Source: Catonia carolina (taxonomy: Eukaryota; Arthropoda; Insecta; Hemiptera; Achilidae). Taken from it: a stretch of DNA of 64,000 nt. Below are positions 34,314-46,605 of the stretch, piece by piece; the first letter of the stretch is position 1, and each line of letters begins with the position of its first letter. The stretch lies in the NCBI GenBank assembly GCA_035578175.1, contig JAQMRL010000004.1:74563901-74627900 (forward strand), written 5' to 3'. The position numbers were made by a program, and so were the translations under genes. The notes below the pieces were generated by a model. That model saw only the letters and a list, made by a program, of their open reading frames with translations, was not told the origin of the DNA and did not search any database.

Positions 34314-35088
34314 AAAAAAAAATCTGGTGTGAAACACTCACACAACTTTCTCTGCCAATGCAAATAATTAATAATAAACCTAACATTATTAATAAAATAT
34401 TAGAAATCAACAAAAACTAACCTCAAAAACATAACCTTATTTTAATCATGAGTGAATGACGCAAAATGACAATCGAACTCAGTTTGGCTTAAAAATACGG
34501 AAAATCACGCTTTCACGCTAAACTAGGCTCTGTAGAGAAAAATGCTCTAAACAAAAGTTGTAGATCTTTTAATTTTCTATAAATTAAATTACATACACTT
34601 TTGTCGTAAAATGCATACTAAGGCCGAAATCTTAAAAAAATCAATTTTTCACACGTTTTCGTGAGAAAAAAAACAGAAAATCGCAAATTACCGCTAAACT
34701 AAGCGTTATACAAAAAAATGTTTGAAATAAAAGTTGTAGAATTTTACATTCTCTACAACTTTTATTATATAACGTTTTGCGCTAAAATTCATATTAAAGC
34801 CGCAATCTTAAAAAGAAAATGTTTTTACGTAAAAACAGCCTCACGCAGAATTTCAGCAAACATGGCGCCTACCCTATATTGTAGAGCATAAAAAATGTAG
34901 TAAACCAGGCGATTTTTAAAAAAATCGTAGGACTAGTTTTTGAGAAAATCGCAAAAAAGTGAAAAATTATACGAATAAACTACTACTTCCGGTTGACCGA
35001 TTTTGATGAAAATGTTCGTGTCGGGTCCGGTAGTGATATGTAACTTAAGTTTCAAGTTCGTATGATGTTCCGTTCTTGAGATATTCTG

Positions 35089-35123
<35 letters not shown>

Positions 35124-35240
35124 CAATCGCTAAAAACATGTTTTTTGGGTTCAGGGGGTCTGAAAACGTATAGATCCGGTGAAAAATCGACATGAAAACA
35201 ATACTTTCCTTCCTATATATTCATATAGGCAAGAGAAAGT
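34314..35240 (-). mobile_element. HINE copy 4
   Basis: Full-length, inverted relative to copies 1 and 2. The 3' hairpin GTGTGAAACACTCACAC lies at 34325-34345 beside an A-run, and the 5' subterminal repeat GGCAAGAGAAAGT lies at 35228-35240. A 28-base CA run marks the microsatellite. Confidence 0.75.
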
Positions 35241-35405
35241 AAAAAAGAACATTATGCGAAGTTGACATTTTACTACATTACTATTTTTTAATGTTTTATG
35301 TTTTGCTTGTTATTTATTCAAGAACAAGTAAAATATTACACTAAAAATAAAATATCCGTTTATGTAGGTTCAATGTATGTTAATTTTGTAAATTTAATGT
35401 TATAC

Positions 35406-35663
35406 ATGTCACCGGATGACGACATTAAGTGTCAAACCTTATTTGTTTGGTGGCCCTGAAAAGGGCCGTTTAAGTTGTGGTTGTCTTGACGGGAAGCGTC
35501 GGTCGTAGTCGTCGTGGCGGTCGGAGGCTGCTCGGCAACACGGCGTGTCGTCCAGCGGAAACATCATCTTCTTCCCACGCAGTAGTGCGTCGATGGCTGC
35601 TTCGTCAGGTCCTGTGGGTGTAAGGCTCGATCGAGGGACCGCTGTGGGCATCGCTCGCGTCAG
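35406..35663 (-). repeat. Histone-stem-loop repeat (HSL), short copy
   Basis: Matches 47768-48010 (minus). On the minus strand it encodes no histone I can recognise but ends in a canonical histone 3' stem-loop. It is joined at 35664 directly to the interior of HINE copy 5 (GTCAGTAGTTAGTAGTTTAT). Confidence 0.6.
35452..35467 (-). terminator. Canonical histone-type 3' stem-loop
   Basis: The minus strand reads AAAC-GGCCCTTTTCAGGGCC-ACCA. The six-base-pair stem, four-base UUUC loop and both flanks fit the consensus of replication-dependent histone mRNA 3' ends. No histone coding sequence precedes it. Confidence 0.75.
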
Positions 35664-36334
35664 TAGTTAGTAGTTTATTTGTGTAATTTTTCACTTTTTT
35701 GCAATTTTCTCAAAAACCGGTCCTACGATTTTTTTAAAAATTGCCTGATTTACTCAATTTTTTATTCTCTACAAGATATGGTAGGCACCATGTTTGGTGA
35801 AATTCTTGGTGAGGTGGTTTTCACGTAAAAAAATTGTTTTTTAAAATTGCATCTAACATGCATTTTAGTGCAAAAATCTATGTAATAAAAGTTATAGAGA
35901 ATTAAAATCTTACAACTTTTATATGAAACATTTGTTTGTACGCTTAGTTTAGCAGTAATTAGCGATTTTCTGTTTTTTCTCACAAAAATGTGTGAAAAAT
36001 CGATTTTTTTAAAGATTTCGGCCTTAGTATGCATTTTATGAAAAAAGTGTATAATAAAATTTATAGAAAATTAAAAGATCTACAACTTTTATTCAGAGCA
36101 TTTTTCTCTACAGAGCCTAGTTTAGCGTAAAATAGTGATTTTCCGTATTTTTAAGGCAAACTGAGATTGATTTTCATTTTGCGTCTTTCGCTCATGATTA
36201 AAATTAGGTTATGTTTTTTGAGGTTAGTTGTTTGTTTATTTCTAATGTTTTATTACTAATGTTAGGTTTATTGTTAATTATTTGCACTGGCAAGAGAAAG
36301 TTGTGTGAGTGTTTCACACCAGATATTTTTTTTA
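35664..36334 (+). mobile_element. HINE copy 5, 5'-truncated
   Basis: Begins at TTAGTAGTTTATTTGTGTAA, lacks the first ~270 bases, and ends with GGCAAGAGAAAG, the hairpin and CCAGATATTTTTTTT. Confidence 0.7.
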
Positions 36335-36973
36335 AAAACCTACAGAAAAGAAGATATTACATTTTTAGACATCTATATAAAATAATTCTGTTCAAATCAG
36401 AAAAAAATTCTGTTATTTGATCAGTATAGAAATTGTGTTTTAAACTGGTAACTATATTAAAAATATATTTAATGACTGATACATAAATTAAAGGGTTGAT
36501 ACTGTATTACAAACAATTTTTTATTAAGTTTATAACATTTTTTCAAATTTAAATGAAATTTTATAAAAATGTAAACACATACATATCATTAAAATGTGAA
36601 TACGTATCATAAAATAATTTTAACTAACAATACAATATTTTTTATAGTGGTAATTAATTTCAAACATATCAAGAATATTTATTACGTATGTACGTACATT
36701 AATCATAAGAATTATTATATAATTAAAATTATAAATTTGAATGTTTTTCTATTTATATGATGCCTTAATTATGTAATTATCGAAACATATCATTAACTGT
36801 GTCTGATTTTATTAAAAATATACTGCTAATATCATAAGTATCTTTGTAATTACTATACATTCAAAAACGTTACTTCACAATTAAAATTATTGTGCGTGAT
36901 AAAAAATTTTAAGGGTCTTCATTAAGTTTTCATTTGTATCAATATTATGAATCATTTTTAAACAGAAATTTTT
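36335..36973. other. AT-rich spacer
   Basis: No feature recognised. Confidence 0.4.
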
Positions 36974-37918
36974 ACTTTCTCTTGCCTATATGAATATATA
37001 GGAAGGAAAGTATTGTTTTCATGTTGATTTTTCGAAATAGAGTTTTCACCGGATCTACACGTTTTCAGACCCCCTGAACCCAAAAAACATGTTTTTAGCG
37101 ATTGGTCTATGTGTGTGTGTATGTGTGTATGTGTGTGTGTGTGTGTGAACAGAATATCTCAAGAACGGAACAACGTACGAACTTGAAACTTAAGTTACAT
37201 ACCACTACCGGACCCGACACGAACATTTTCATCAAAATCGGTCAACCGGAAGTAGTAGTTTATTCGTGTAATTTTTCACTTTTTGCGATTTTCTCAAAAA
37301 CTGGTCCTACGATTTTTTTTTAAAATCACCTTATTTGCTTAATTTTTTTATGCTCTACAAGATAGGGTAGGCGTCATGTTTTGCTGAAATTCTTGGTGAG
37401 GCTGTTTTCAAGTAAAAACCATGTTTTCTTAAGATTACGGCTTTAATATGCATTTTAGCGCAAAAATTTATATAATAAAAGTTGTAGATAATTTAAAATC
37501 CTACAACTTTTATTTCAAACATTTTTTTGTATAACGCTTAGTTTAGCGGTAATTAGCGATTTTCTGTTTTTTCTCACGAAAACGTGTGAAAAATCTATTT
37601 TTTTAAGATTTCGGCCTTAGTGTGTATTTTATGACAAAAGTTTATTTAATCAAATTTATAGAAAATTAAAAGATCTACAACTTTTATTTAAAGCATTTTT
37701 CTCTACAGAGCCTAGTTTAGCGTGAAAGAGTGATTTCCGTATTTTTAAGCCAAACTGAGGTAGATTTTCATTTTGCATCTTTCACTCATGATTCAAATAA
37801 GATTATGTTTTTGAGGTTAGTTTTTTGTTTATTTCTAATATTTTATTACTAATGATAGGTTATACTGGTTATTATTTGCATTGGCAAGAGAAAGTTGTGT
37901 ATGTGTTTCACACAAGAT
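36974..37918 (+). mobile_element. HINE copy 6
   Basis: Full-length, with GT microsatellite at 37110-37147, subterminal inverted repeats and 3' hairpin (here TGTGTATGTGTTTCACAC, one mismatch in the stem). Flanked by T-runs. Confidence 0.75.
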
Positions 37919-38664
37919 TTTTAATTTAATGAAACCTTTTATTCTATCTGTTAATTGTGAAGTAACATTTTGAACAATATATAAAATGAATTTTTTTTAT
38001 TATTATTCTTACTTATATTAATAAAAAAAATGATATACTCTTTTTAAAAACATAATTCTATAAAAAATTTACTAAAATTATTTTATAATAATATTGTAAA
38101 ATGAATCATTACTTTAATAAAATTGTACCATGCATATCATTTATTCAAAAAAAATAGTATATCTATATTGAAATCAAATTCTTTTATTATTACAATTTTT
38201 TTATTAATTAATTTATAGAAATTTTAATTAATAAAGATAAATTAGTTACTATTTCAGCTGACTTAATTTTTTTATTAATTGGTTTAATTAAATTACTAAT
38301 AAGAAACCATAATAAGCAATATTGTAACGTTTTAAAATTGAATTAAATTTTAATTTAAAAAAATAATATTTTAATAAAATAATAGTAATTAATATTACAT
38401 TAATTATTAATTAAATAATTGAATTTTTTAAATTGAGCTAGTTCACTGTTAGATTAGACTAGAAAGTAATTTAATTGGATTATTTATAAATGCATATTAA
38501 TTAATATGTTGTATCGTTTAAGTTTTTTATAGATCTTACTTTAAAATTATAGAACAATGTGTTTGGTGAAGGAAGTTTATGTAAACAATCTGATGTTTAC
38601 TATGAATCATAGGTTGGCAGCATTGATAAGAGACATAACAGATATTTTACAACATGTTTTTTTT
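37919..38664. other. Very AT-rich spacer
   Basis: Almost no G or C between 37930 and 38500. No feature recognised. Confidence 0.4.
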
Positions 38665-38920
38665 TTAATCCCTAATGTGTGTACGTTGCAATCTGTTCAA
38701 TTCAGAACAATAAGCAACCCCATGACCCAATGAGATGAGGATGATGTGTATGACGTGTAAATGAGGTGTAGTCTTGTACAGACCCAGGCCGACCATTCCT
38801 GAGAAAGTATGGTTAATATTAAACCCCAACCATCAAATTACACCGGTAACCACTGTCTAGCATTCAAATCCGTATAAAAGTAAACCTTTACTAGGATTTG
38901 AACCAGGAACCTTCATCTCG
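38665..38920 (-). repeat. SINE-B copy 2, lacking the A-box end
   Basis: Matches copy 1 from the tail through TTTGAACCAGGAACCTTCAT (the B-box region), then diverges before the hairpin insert and the A box. Confidence 0.7.
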
Positions 38921-39226
38921 TATAAAAGCAAAGTACATTCAGACTTTTACATTTGTTTTGTATTTATACTTTTATGTATGTATTTTAAAACGAAAAACAA
39001 ATACATTACAACATGTAGGCTACAAGATTCAACATTTGATATATCGTCCATCCAATGGTAAACTCATGAATGTGCAAATGCTCAGTTTTACAGGAGAGCA
39101 AAAAACAAATTTAATGGTTTCTTCTTTGACACACTTTGTGTATTTTCATAACTTTACAAAGGCTGTATCTTTCTAACCGAACAAGATACATATTCGCAAG
39201 TTTACTACAACATGCGTTGGGTTGTT

Positions 39227-39264
39227 TTTTTTTTGTTTTCTTTTGCGCCCTGGAGACTCCAGGA

Positions 39265-39266
<2 letters not shown>
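39227..39266 (-). repeat. Extra LINE-A 3' terminus in tandem
   Basis: A second GCGCCCTGGAGACTCCAGGA hairpin preceded by a T-rich, interrupted run lies just beyond the poly-A of the large LINE. It is either the stub of an earlier insertion or a duplicated 3' end. Confidence 0.6.
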
Positions 39267-39297
<31 letters not shown>

Positions 39298-42200
39298 GCC
39301 CTGGAGACTCCAGGAGGAGTGTAGGACATGTCGTCAGATGTAACACCTGAAATACATATAAGAAATCACTACTATCAAGAAATAGTATCACTACTATCAA
39401 GAAAGAAATTCTTGTTCGCTATAAAAAGTTTCACCGACCAAGTAATTTTTTAAATTTTTTTTAAAGGAATTCAAATCCTCACAACACTTTAAAGATTGGG
39501 GTAATTTATTTATGAATTTTCTCCCTGCATAAGTAGGTTTTTGTTCAAACAATTTTGTGGAGTGATTAGCCACATAATAATCATTCCTGTTTCTCGTGTT
39601 ATGATTGTGAACATTGAAATTCTGCATAAAATTATTTTGCCTAACATACATAATCACCTCAAAAATGTAGAGACAGGGAACTGTAAGCAATTTAAGCTCC
39701 TTAAATAGTGGCCTGCATGAGGTTAGCTGGTTAGCTCCCACCATACACCTAATAGCTTTCTTTTGAATTTTAAAAACCCTATTCATATTACCCATGCTAG
39801 AATTACCCCATACTAAAATACCATACCGGATATGAGACAGAATGAGGCCATGATAAGCTGCCATTAGTAATTTTTTATCATTTAATCTGGCGATTTGTTT
39901 TAGTGCAAATACCCCAGATGATATTTTACTACAAACTTGATTGATATAGAAGTCCCAAGACAAAGATCTATCTAGAGATACGCCCAGGAACTTCACTGTT
40001 TCTACATGCTCTAAACTATTATTATGAATAAATACATCCACTTCTCTACTTTCTTTAACGTTATGTTTATTTTTGAACTGCAAGTACTGACACTTTTTCC
40101 CATTAACTGTTAATAACATTTGATTCAAGAACTGCACTACGGACTCTATGTTAACATGTGTATTTACTTCAAGAGCATCTACCAGTGAACTGTTACTGAT
40201 TACTGAAGTATCATCAGCAAACAACAAAGCTCTGCCATTAGGTATGACTTCTGGTAACCTATTAATGTACAATAGAAACAGAATTGGACCTAAAACTGAC
40301 CCCTGTGGAACGCCTGCTTTGACTTCAAGCTTTCCAGATACAACTTTTGTAAGTTTCCCTCTAACAACCCTAGTTAACTCCACACACTGTAATCTATTAA
40401 TAAGGTAAGATTGAAACCATTTCAACTCTACATCCCTAACGCCTAATGACTCTAGTGTTTTCAATAAAATTTCATGATCAACACAATCGAAAGCTTTACT
40501 CAGATCCAGAAACACTGCCAATGCTTTCTCCCCGGCGTCCAATATATCAACTACTTGCTCCACAAGTGAAACAATTGCAGTTTTAGTTGATCTACCTTTT
40601 TGGAAACCATGCTGATCCTCTGAGATGATTAGGTTTTCAGTCAAGAAACTGATTAACCTAATAAATACTACCTTTTCAAAAATTTTACTGATTGTGTTTA
40701 AAATACTTATGGGTCTATAATTTTCAACTAACTGGCTATCTCCATTCTTAAATATAGGCAATATTTTTGCCTCCTTCAGTTTGTTTGGAAATACACCTGC
40801 TTCAAGTGAGAAGTTAATCAAATGAAGGAGAGGAGTAATTAAAAGATGTTTACATTCTTTAACAATTATACTAGAAATCCCATCTAACCCACATGTTTTC
40901 TTACTTTTCAAACTATCAATAACTGATTCTAATTCCTCCCTTGAAACTAGGCTAAATAAGAATTGATTAACTACCTTGTTACCTTTTGGATCATAACATC
41001 CCACTGTTTCCCTAATCTGTTGTTTAAGTTTTAAAGCTACTTCCTGGTAATATTTGTTAAAATAATTACAAATTTCTATACCATTCTCTATAAGTTCATT
41101 GTTTTTGTTAACAATATTAGGTATGTCAGTAAAACTTTTGTTGCTAACTACACCTCGATTCTTATTAATTATTTCCCATATTGCTGAGTTTAGATTTGGT
41201 GAATTATGAAGAACTTCAGCAGTTTTTTTACATTTAGCTCTCTGGACTTCTCTGGCATAATGTTTTTTAATAGTTTTGTACCTTTGTTCATTAAAGGTAG
41301 TCCTATGTGAAAGAAAATCTGAGTATGCATCTCTAACTTCAGACCTCATTTGCAAAATTTCCCCTGTGACCCACTCATCTGTTTCACTGGCAATATTTTT
41401 TACATCTTTCTTTTTAATTGGACAATTATTATTATAATGAAATTTTAATGTCTCAATAAAATTATGATATTTTTGATTAATGTCAGATGAATTGAAAACC
41501 GTCTTCCAATCCTCTTTGGATAAACTATGTAACAAACAATTAATATTCCCTTGGTCTTCCTGCCTAAATTCTTTAATATTTTTTTGATTTGGGACATGAC
41601 TACCTAAATCCTGAATCTCTAATACTTGGTAGCCGTGATCAGAGAGCTCTGAACCCCTTAACCTAACCTGACAACTCTCCATATTTGTTAAAATATTATC
41701 TATTATGGTTTGTGAGTGAGTAGTAATTCTTGTATAACCTTTAACTTTTATATCAAGATTGTTCATCTCCACAATATCCCTAAACTCTTCAGCCATTTTA
41801 TTTTCAACAGCAAGATTTACATTAAAATCACCCAAAACTACCACTTTTACGTATCGTTCTGTTAAAACTTCCAGTAGTTCACTGAACGATGAACAAAACT
41901 GACCCCAATCACCATTAGGGGATCTATAGACACCCACCACAACCATCTTTCCCCTCTTTTCTAACCTAACTTCTACCCCAGCCACTTCAATAACCATTTC
42001 CCGAGAAAACCGTTCTAGATAAGGTAAATTACGAGTGTCAAGTTTCTTACTTGAATTAGCTAATATACAAACCCCCCCCCCCACTTTAGTGCATTTTCCT
42101 ACAATATGAAGCAATAATAGAAAACCCTGAAAAGTTTATTAGTGACATCTCATTACATTTTAAACCGTGTTCAGTAAATACCACCATATCTGGGTTCTCA

Positions 42201-42505
42201 GAACTTAAAAATATATCTAACCTGTCTATTTTATTACTTAAATATTGAATATTTTTATGTAAAATAGAGAAGTGGGATGCATTATTTTCCTGATTGTTTT
42301 GGTTATCTACAACTGTGTTGACTCCAATTATGGAAGCTGGTCGCAGCCTATTTACTAACCTGACATCATGTAAACCTAACCTACCGTTACTGTAATTAAA
42401 AACCTGTGATCTCCTCTTCAGTTGCGTTTCACCAATAAAACCTAACCTTATATTTCCTATCTCTTTACCCCTTGTTTCAGCCAACTCATTAAAAAAAAAC
42501 GACAT
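39267..42505 (-). mobile_element. Near-complete CR1/L2-like LINE-A
   Basis: From the poly-A (T-run 39267-39295) through the hairpin GCCCTGGAGACTCCAGG, a ~100-base 3' UTR, the endonuclease/reverse-transcriptase frame, and back to an ATG at 42505. No ORF1 lies upstream. Instead the bases before the ATG (42506-42600) repeat the 3' UTR of the same family. Confidence 0.85.
39397..42505 (-). pseudogene. LINE-A endonuclease/reverse transcriptase, broken
   Basis: A frame from ATG 42505 encodes the start of an APE-type endonuclease (SILHKNIQYLSNKIDRLDIF … DMVVFTEHGL) and stops at a TAA near 42086. An overlapping frame, open for 905 codons to 39397, carries the rest: GGGVCIL, VVLGDFNVNL and SDHGYQVLEI of the endonuclease, then the polymerase. 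Polymerase motifs are NYRPISIL, DQHGFQKGRST, FLDLSKAFDCVDHEIL, AGVPQGSVLGPILFLLYIN and the active site LLFADDT. There is no RNase H domain. The break is at RKMH-stop, next to a G11 run whose length also shifts the frame. All other motifs look intact, so the copy is young. Confidence 0.9.
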
Positions 42506-42600
42506 GTATAGGACATGTCGTCAGATATAACACCTGATATACATATAAGAATCACACAATGTATCACTACTATCAGATGTATCACTACTATCAGATTGTA
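42506..42600 (-). repeat. LINE-A 3' UTR sequence upstream of the LINE start
   Basis: GGACATGTCGTCAGATATAA, CACCTGATATACATATAAGAA and repeated TATCACTACTATCA units match 39325-39400 in the same orientation, so LINE-A is flanked by direct copies of its own 3' UTR. Confidence 0.7.
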
Positions 42601-42935
42601 TACAATCAGTTTGCACTAACAAACTCATATTTGCAAAATTTGCGCATTCGCGAGTTTACCATTGGAGGGACGATTTATGTCTTTTTGTATGTTTTTCTCG
42701 TACTTTATATGAGATATGGTTGAGAAAAGTTATTTTTCATATCATATTTTTGAACTAGATGGCTGTGCTCTTGTGGTAATTATTTTAAAGATTGGGGCGT
42801 TTTAATATATTTTAATACAAAAGTGTATGTAATCAAAGTTATAGAAAATTTAAAAAAGCCTACAACTGTTGTTTTAAGTATTTTAGTTTTACTAAACTTA
42901 TCATCAGTTATCAATTAAGTACATTACATTTTTTT

Positions 42936-43867
42936 ACTTTCTCTTGCCTATATGAATATATAGGAAGGAAAGTATTGTTTTCGTGTCGAGTTTTCACGGA
43001 TGTACACGTTTTCAGACCCCCTGAACCCAAAAAACATGTTTTTAGCGATTGGTCTGTGTGTGTGTGTGTGTGCGCGCGTGCGTGCGTGTGTGTGTGTGTG
43101 TGTGTGCAAAATATCTCAAGAATGGAACATCGTACGAAGTTGAAACTTGAAACTGAAGTTACATACCACTATCAGACCTAACACGAATATTTTCATCAAA
43201 ATCGGTCAACCAAAAGTAGTAGTTTATTTGTGTAATTTTTCACTTTTTTGGATTTCCTCAAAAACTGGAGCTACAATTTTTTTTTAAATTGCCTCATTTA
43301 CTTAATTTTTTATCCTCTACAAGATAGGGTAGGCGCCATGTTTGCTGAAATTCTGGGTAGGGCTGTTTTCACGTAAAAAAAAGTTTTTTTAAGATTGCGC
43401 ATTATTATGCATTTTACCGCAAAAATGTATTTAATAAAAGTTGTAGAGAATTTAAAATTCTACAACTTTTATTTAAAGCATTTTTTTTTGTATAACGCTT
43501 AGTTTAGTGGTAATTAGCAATTTTCTGTTTTTTTTCTCAAGAAAACGTGTGAAGAATCTATTTTTTTAAGATTTCGGCCTTAGTATGCATTTTAAGACAA
43601 AAGGGTATATAATAAAATTAAAAGATCTACAACTTTAAAGTATTTTTTTGTACAGTTCCTAGCTTAGCGTGAAAGAGCGATTTTCCGTATTTTTAAGCCA
43701 AACTGAGGTTGATTTTCATTTTGCATCTTTCATATATGATTAAAATTAGGTTATGTTTATTGAGGTTAGTTTTTTGTTTATTTTTAATGTGTTATACTAA
43801 TGTTAGGTTTATTGTTAATTATTTGCATTGGCAAGAGAAAGTTGTGTGAGTGTTTCACACCAGATTT
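42936..43867 (+). mobile_element. HINE copy 7
   Basis: Full-length. The GT microsatellite at 43052-43107 includes GC steps. It starts after a T-run and ends GTGTGAGTGTTTCACAC-CAGATTTTTA. Confidence 0.75.
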
Positions 43868-43884
43868 TTATTAATATTTTTTAT

Positions 43885-44047
43885 TAAGTTTATTTAAAGT
43901 CGCATCAACATCTTGGTCATTCGCGACAACAGTGGAGTATGGAACCTTGGGTTGTGACTTGTTTTAATTTACAGACCCTAGCCGGGAATCGAACCTGGGA
44001 CCTCCACGTGTTAGGCCAGAGCACTACCACTACACTACGGAGGCAGC
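43885..44047 (-). repeat. SINE-G copy 2
   Basis: On the minus strand: GGCTGCCTCCGTAGTGTAG (A box region), GGTTCGATTCCCGGCTAGGG (B box), then a body with GTTGTCGCGAATGACCAAGA and the tail GATGCGACTTTAAATAAAC. Confidence 0.7.
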
Positions 44048-44512
44048 CACTAAAATTTTATAACAATTTTCTTTGTATTAAAAGAACATGAATTTAATTA
44101 CTTTGAAATTTTATTTAAAATTTTAAAATATTCTAACTGTACAATCCTAAACATAAATTTTCTATAAAATAAAATTAAATAACTTTTTTTAAACATAAAT
44201 TACAATATTTATTTCTTAAGCGCCTTGAATTTCTGTACACTACACAAAATTGGCATAATGATCCTTTACACACATTAAACAGATTGTAGACTTTCATGTA
44301 TAAATTTTTTTAAATTTTATTAAATATATGGCAAAAAACAAAAACGAAGTATAATTGAGGTTGATTTGATTGATTAAGAAAATAATCAATTAGAAACTGC
44401 TGTCATTGCCAAATGAAAAACTGTTTTGCTCTAAATAAGAGATTTTAATTGCACCTATGACTTTATGGTTTCTATTCTTTACACTTTTGTTTCTTATCCA
44501 TTAAATTTTTTT
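44048..44512. other. AT-rich spacer
   Basis: No feature recognised. Confidence 0.4.
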
Positions 44513-44782
44513 TGTTTTATTCCTAATTTGTGTACGTTGCAATCTGTTCAATTTAGAACAATAAGCAACCCCATTACGCAATGAGATGAGGATGATGTGT
44601 ATGAGGTGTAATATTGTACAGATCCAGGCCAACCATTCCTGAGAGAGTATGGTTAATTAAACCCCAACCATCAAAGTACACCGGTAACCACAGTCTAGTA
44701 TTCAAATCCGTATAAAAGTAACTACCTTGTTAAACAGCTGATTTTGGCGACGACTTTACCTCTAGACCAACCCAGTGGGTCA
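44513..44782 (-). repeat. SINE-B copy 3
   Basis: Matches copy 1, with a deletion that removes the B box and half of the hairpin insert (AACTACCTTGTTAAACAGCTG) but keeps the A-box end. Confidence 0.7.
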
Positions 44783-45299
44783 TTAAATATTTTAAAGTAA
44801 GATCTATACCATATAATAAAAGTCAGCTGGTAATTCATGATTGATGAATTTATCACATTAAATATTTGAATTTGGGCATTGTACATAGCAAATCTTAATG
44901 TGGAATGATAAGAATTGTATTTTTGTTTTTTTCAAATAGAAATATTTATGTAAAGAATTAATAAAAAACATGTTTCATTTGTTTGTTATATATGTTCGGT
45001 TGTGAAATGAATATTTAACGATAGATCGATCAAAAAATTGATTTAAAAAAATATTGCAGATTTAATACTTCCAAATTTACTATAATTGATTAAAATGTAA
45101 TTACTTTTAATATGCAATAACAAAAAATTAGTGAAAAAAAAGAATTTTTTAAAATTTCATGAGATACAACTTGTACATTTTTTTTTAGAAAAGTGCTTTA
45201 ATTTTGTATTTCAGCTAAAACACTTGGTAAATTTTATGATTTTAGATTGGAGAAGAAATTTTAGGATGAAAAACTTTAGAAAAATAGTCGGTTAAAAAT
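44783..45299. other. AT-rich spacer
   Basis: No feature recognised. Confidence 0.4.
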
Positions 45300-45735
45300 A
45301 AATCTGTATAATGCATCCTGCAGTTTGAAATTATTTTTTTTTCATATAATGAATTTTTATAATAATTTCACCAACCTTCTTTTTAAACTGCGTCACCTTT
45401 ATTTTTATTCTTACTTACACATGTTTCGGTGGATCCACCATCATCAGAGTAAATAAAAAATTGAAACTAAAACATTTTTATCTCACTTATTTAAAATTTA
45501 CAGAAGATGATACATCTTCAGTCATTTGTATAAGTTTTATACCAATGACAGAAGATGTATCATCTTCTGTAAATTTTAAATAAGTGAGATAAAAATTTTG
45601 TAGTTTCAATTTTTTTACAGAAGATGATACATCTTCAGTCATTTGTATAAGTTTTATACAAATGACGGAAGATGTATCATCTTCTGTAAATTTTAAATAA
45701 CTGAGATAAAAATTTTTTTAGTTTCAATTTTTAAA
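45300..45735. mobile_element. PLE terminal repeats, copy C, nested palindromes
   Basis: The left end (AAATCTGTATAATGCATCC, TGCAGTTTGAAA) matches copy A. Inside, an inverted pair around ACAGAAGATGATACATCTTC occurs twice in succession (45500-45580 and 45615-45695). The right arm has lost its hammerhead-like part. It adjoins a mariner remnant, as copy A does. Confidence 0.65.
45410..45453 (-). ncRNA. Hammerhead-ribozyme-like motif, copy C
   Basis: CTGATGA, extra T, GGTG-GATC-CACC, GAAA, C-ATGT-G, TA in order on the minus strand. Stem I pairs TTTACT with AGTAAG (five Watson-Crick, one wobble). Relative to copy A, one stem I pair changes from T·G to T-A, a substitution that keeps the stem. Confidence 0.55.
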
Positions 45736-45739
45736 AATG

Positions 45740-46605
45740 TTTTAGTTTCACCGAGATGGTTATGTGTGCAGGTGCATTGTCATGGTGGAAGAACCAGTCT
45801 CCTGTCTCCCACGAATCAGATCTTTTTTCATGAACACTGTTGCGCAATCTTCTTAAAACTTCCAAATTATCAGTCAACGGTCTGAGAGCACACGCTCTCA
45901 AATTTTTTAAACATTTTCGTCCAGTCGGGCAGTTGATAGACGTCCAGAATGAAGTTTGTCATCAATCAACATGCCATCGTTTTAAAACCGAGGAAACCAC
46001 TCGTATACTTGAGATTTTCCTATAGCGTCATCTTTGTTGTAAGCTGTTTTCAACATTAAAACAGTTTCGTTGTTGTTGTTTAGGTCATCAGCCGAAAGGC
46101 TGGTTTGAACCTTTAGAGGTTTTACTAAGTAAAACGAGGAGTGAGGTGGTTTACCATTGCCTTCCTCACTGAATGGAAAAGTATGCTTATCAGCATGCCG
46201 GGCCCTCTGAAAAGCACATATTTTCCACTCTGCAAATGACACCTTCACTTCATTCACCACAGGGTCTGGCTGTATAATGAAATTCATTACTTTCAGAGGA
46301 GATAACTCTGATTAGTGTCTTTTACACCTCTACCTCTTCTGTTCTTAAATGATTCAGTCATTTAATTGGCTGACCATGTGACAAGAAACAGAACTATTTA
46401 TTTTAGCCCTGCAACGCACAGATTGAGTAAAAAATTTGACACTCCATCTGTCTGTTATGGGCAGTAAAAACAGTTTCAGCAGCACACAAAAACAGTTTCA
46501 GCAGCACTTTTACCAAGTAGAAAACAAAATTTCACAGCTACACATTCTTCACTTAAACTTGCCATCATAAAAAACGAAACTAGTACAAAACGGTGCTAAC
46601 AAAAA
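45740..46605 (-). pseudogene. Mariner-like transposase remnant split by rep-C
   Basis: On the minus strand the N-terminus reads MMASLSEECVAVKFCFLLGK and is then interrupted by rep-C. It resumes as ETVLMLKTAYNKDDAIGKSQ and VYEWFPRFK, and after frame breaks SGRPSTARTDENVKK follows. An internal deletion joins this to GDWFFHHDNAPAH, which carries the second catalytic Asp. The third Asp and C-terminus are lost where the PLE palindrome begins. rep-C sits inside codons of the helix-turn-helix domain with a 12-bp target duplication. Confidence 0.75.
46069..46464 (-). repeat. rep-C copy 11 with clear target duplication
   Basis: Full-length, flanked by TAAAACAGTTTC (46057-46068) and TAAAAACAGTTTC (46465-46477). 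This is the best evidence that rep-C is a retroposon with its left edge at the GTT repeat. The minus frame stays open. Confidence 0.9.

Noticed and set aside
34933..35193. Coding frames across the HINE 5' regions (also 37102-37323, 42975-43181)
   Set aside because: They run through the GT/CA microsatellite (Cys-Val repeats) and are not conserved among HINE copies.
39136..39400. Small proteins rich in Phe or Lys
   Set aside because: They are translations of the LINE-A poly-A tract and hairpin on either strand.
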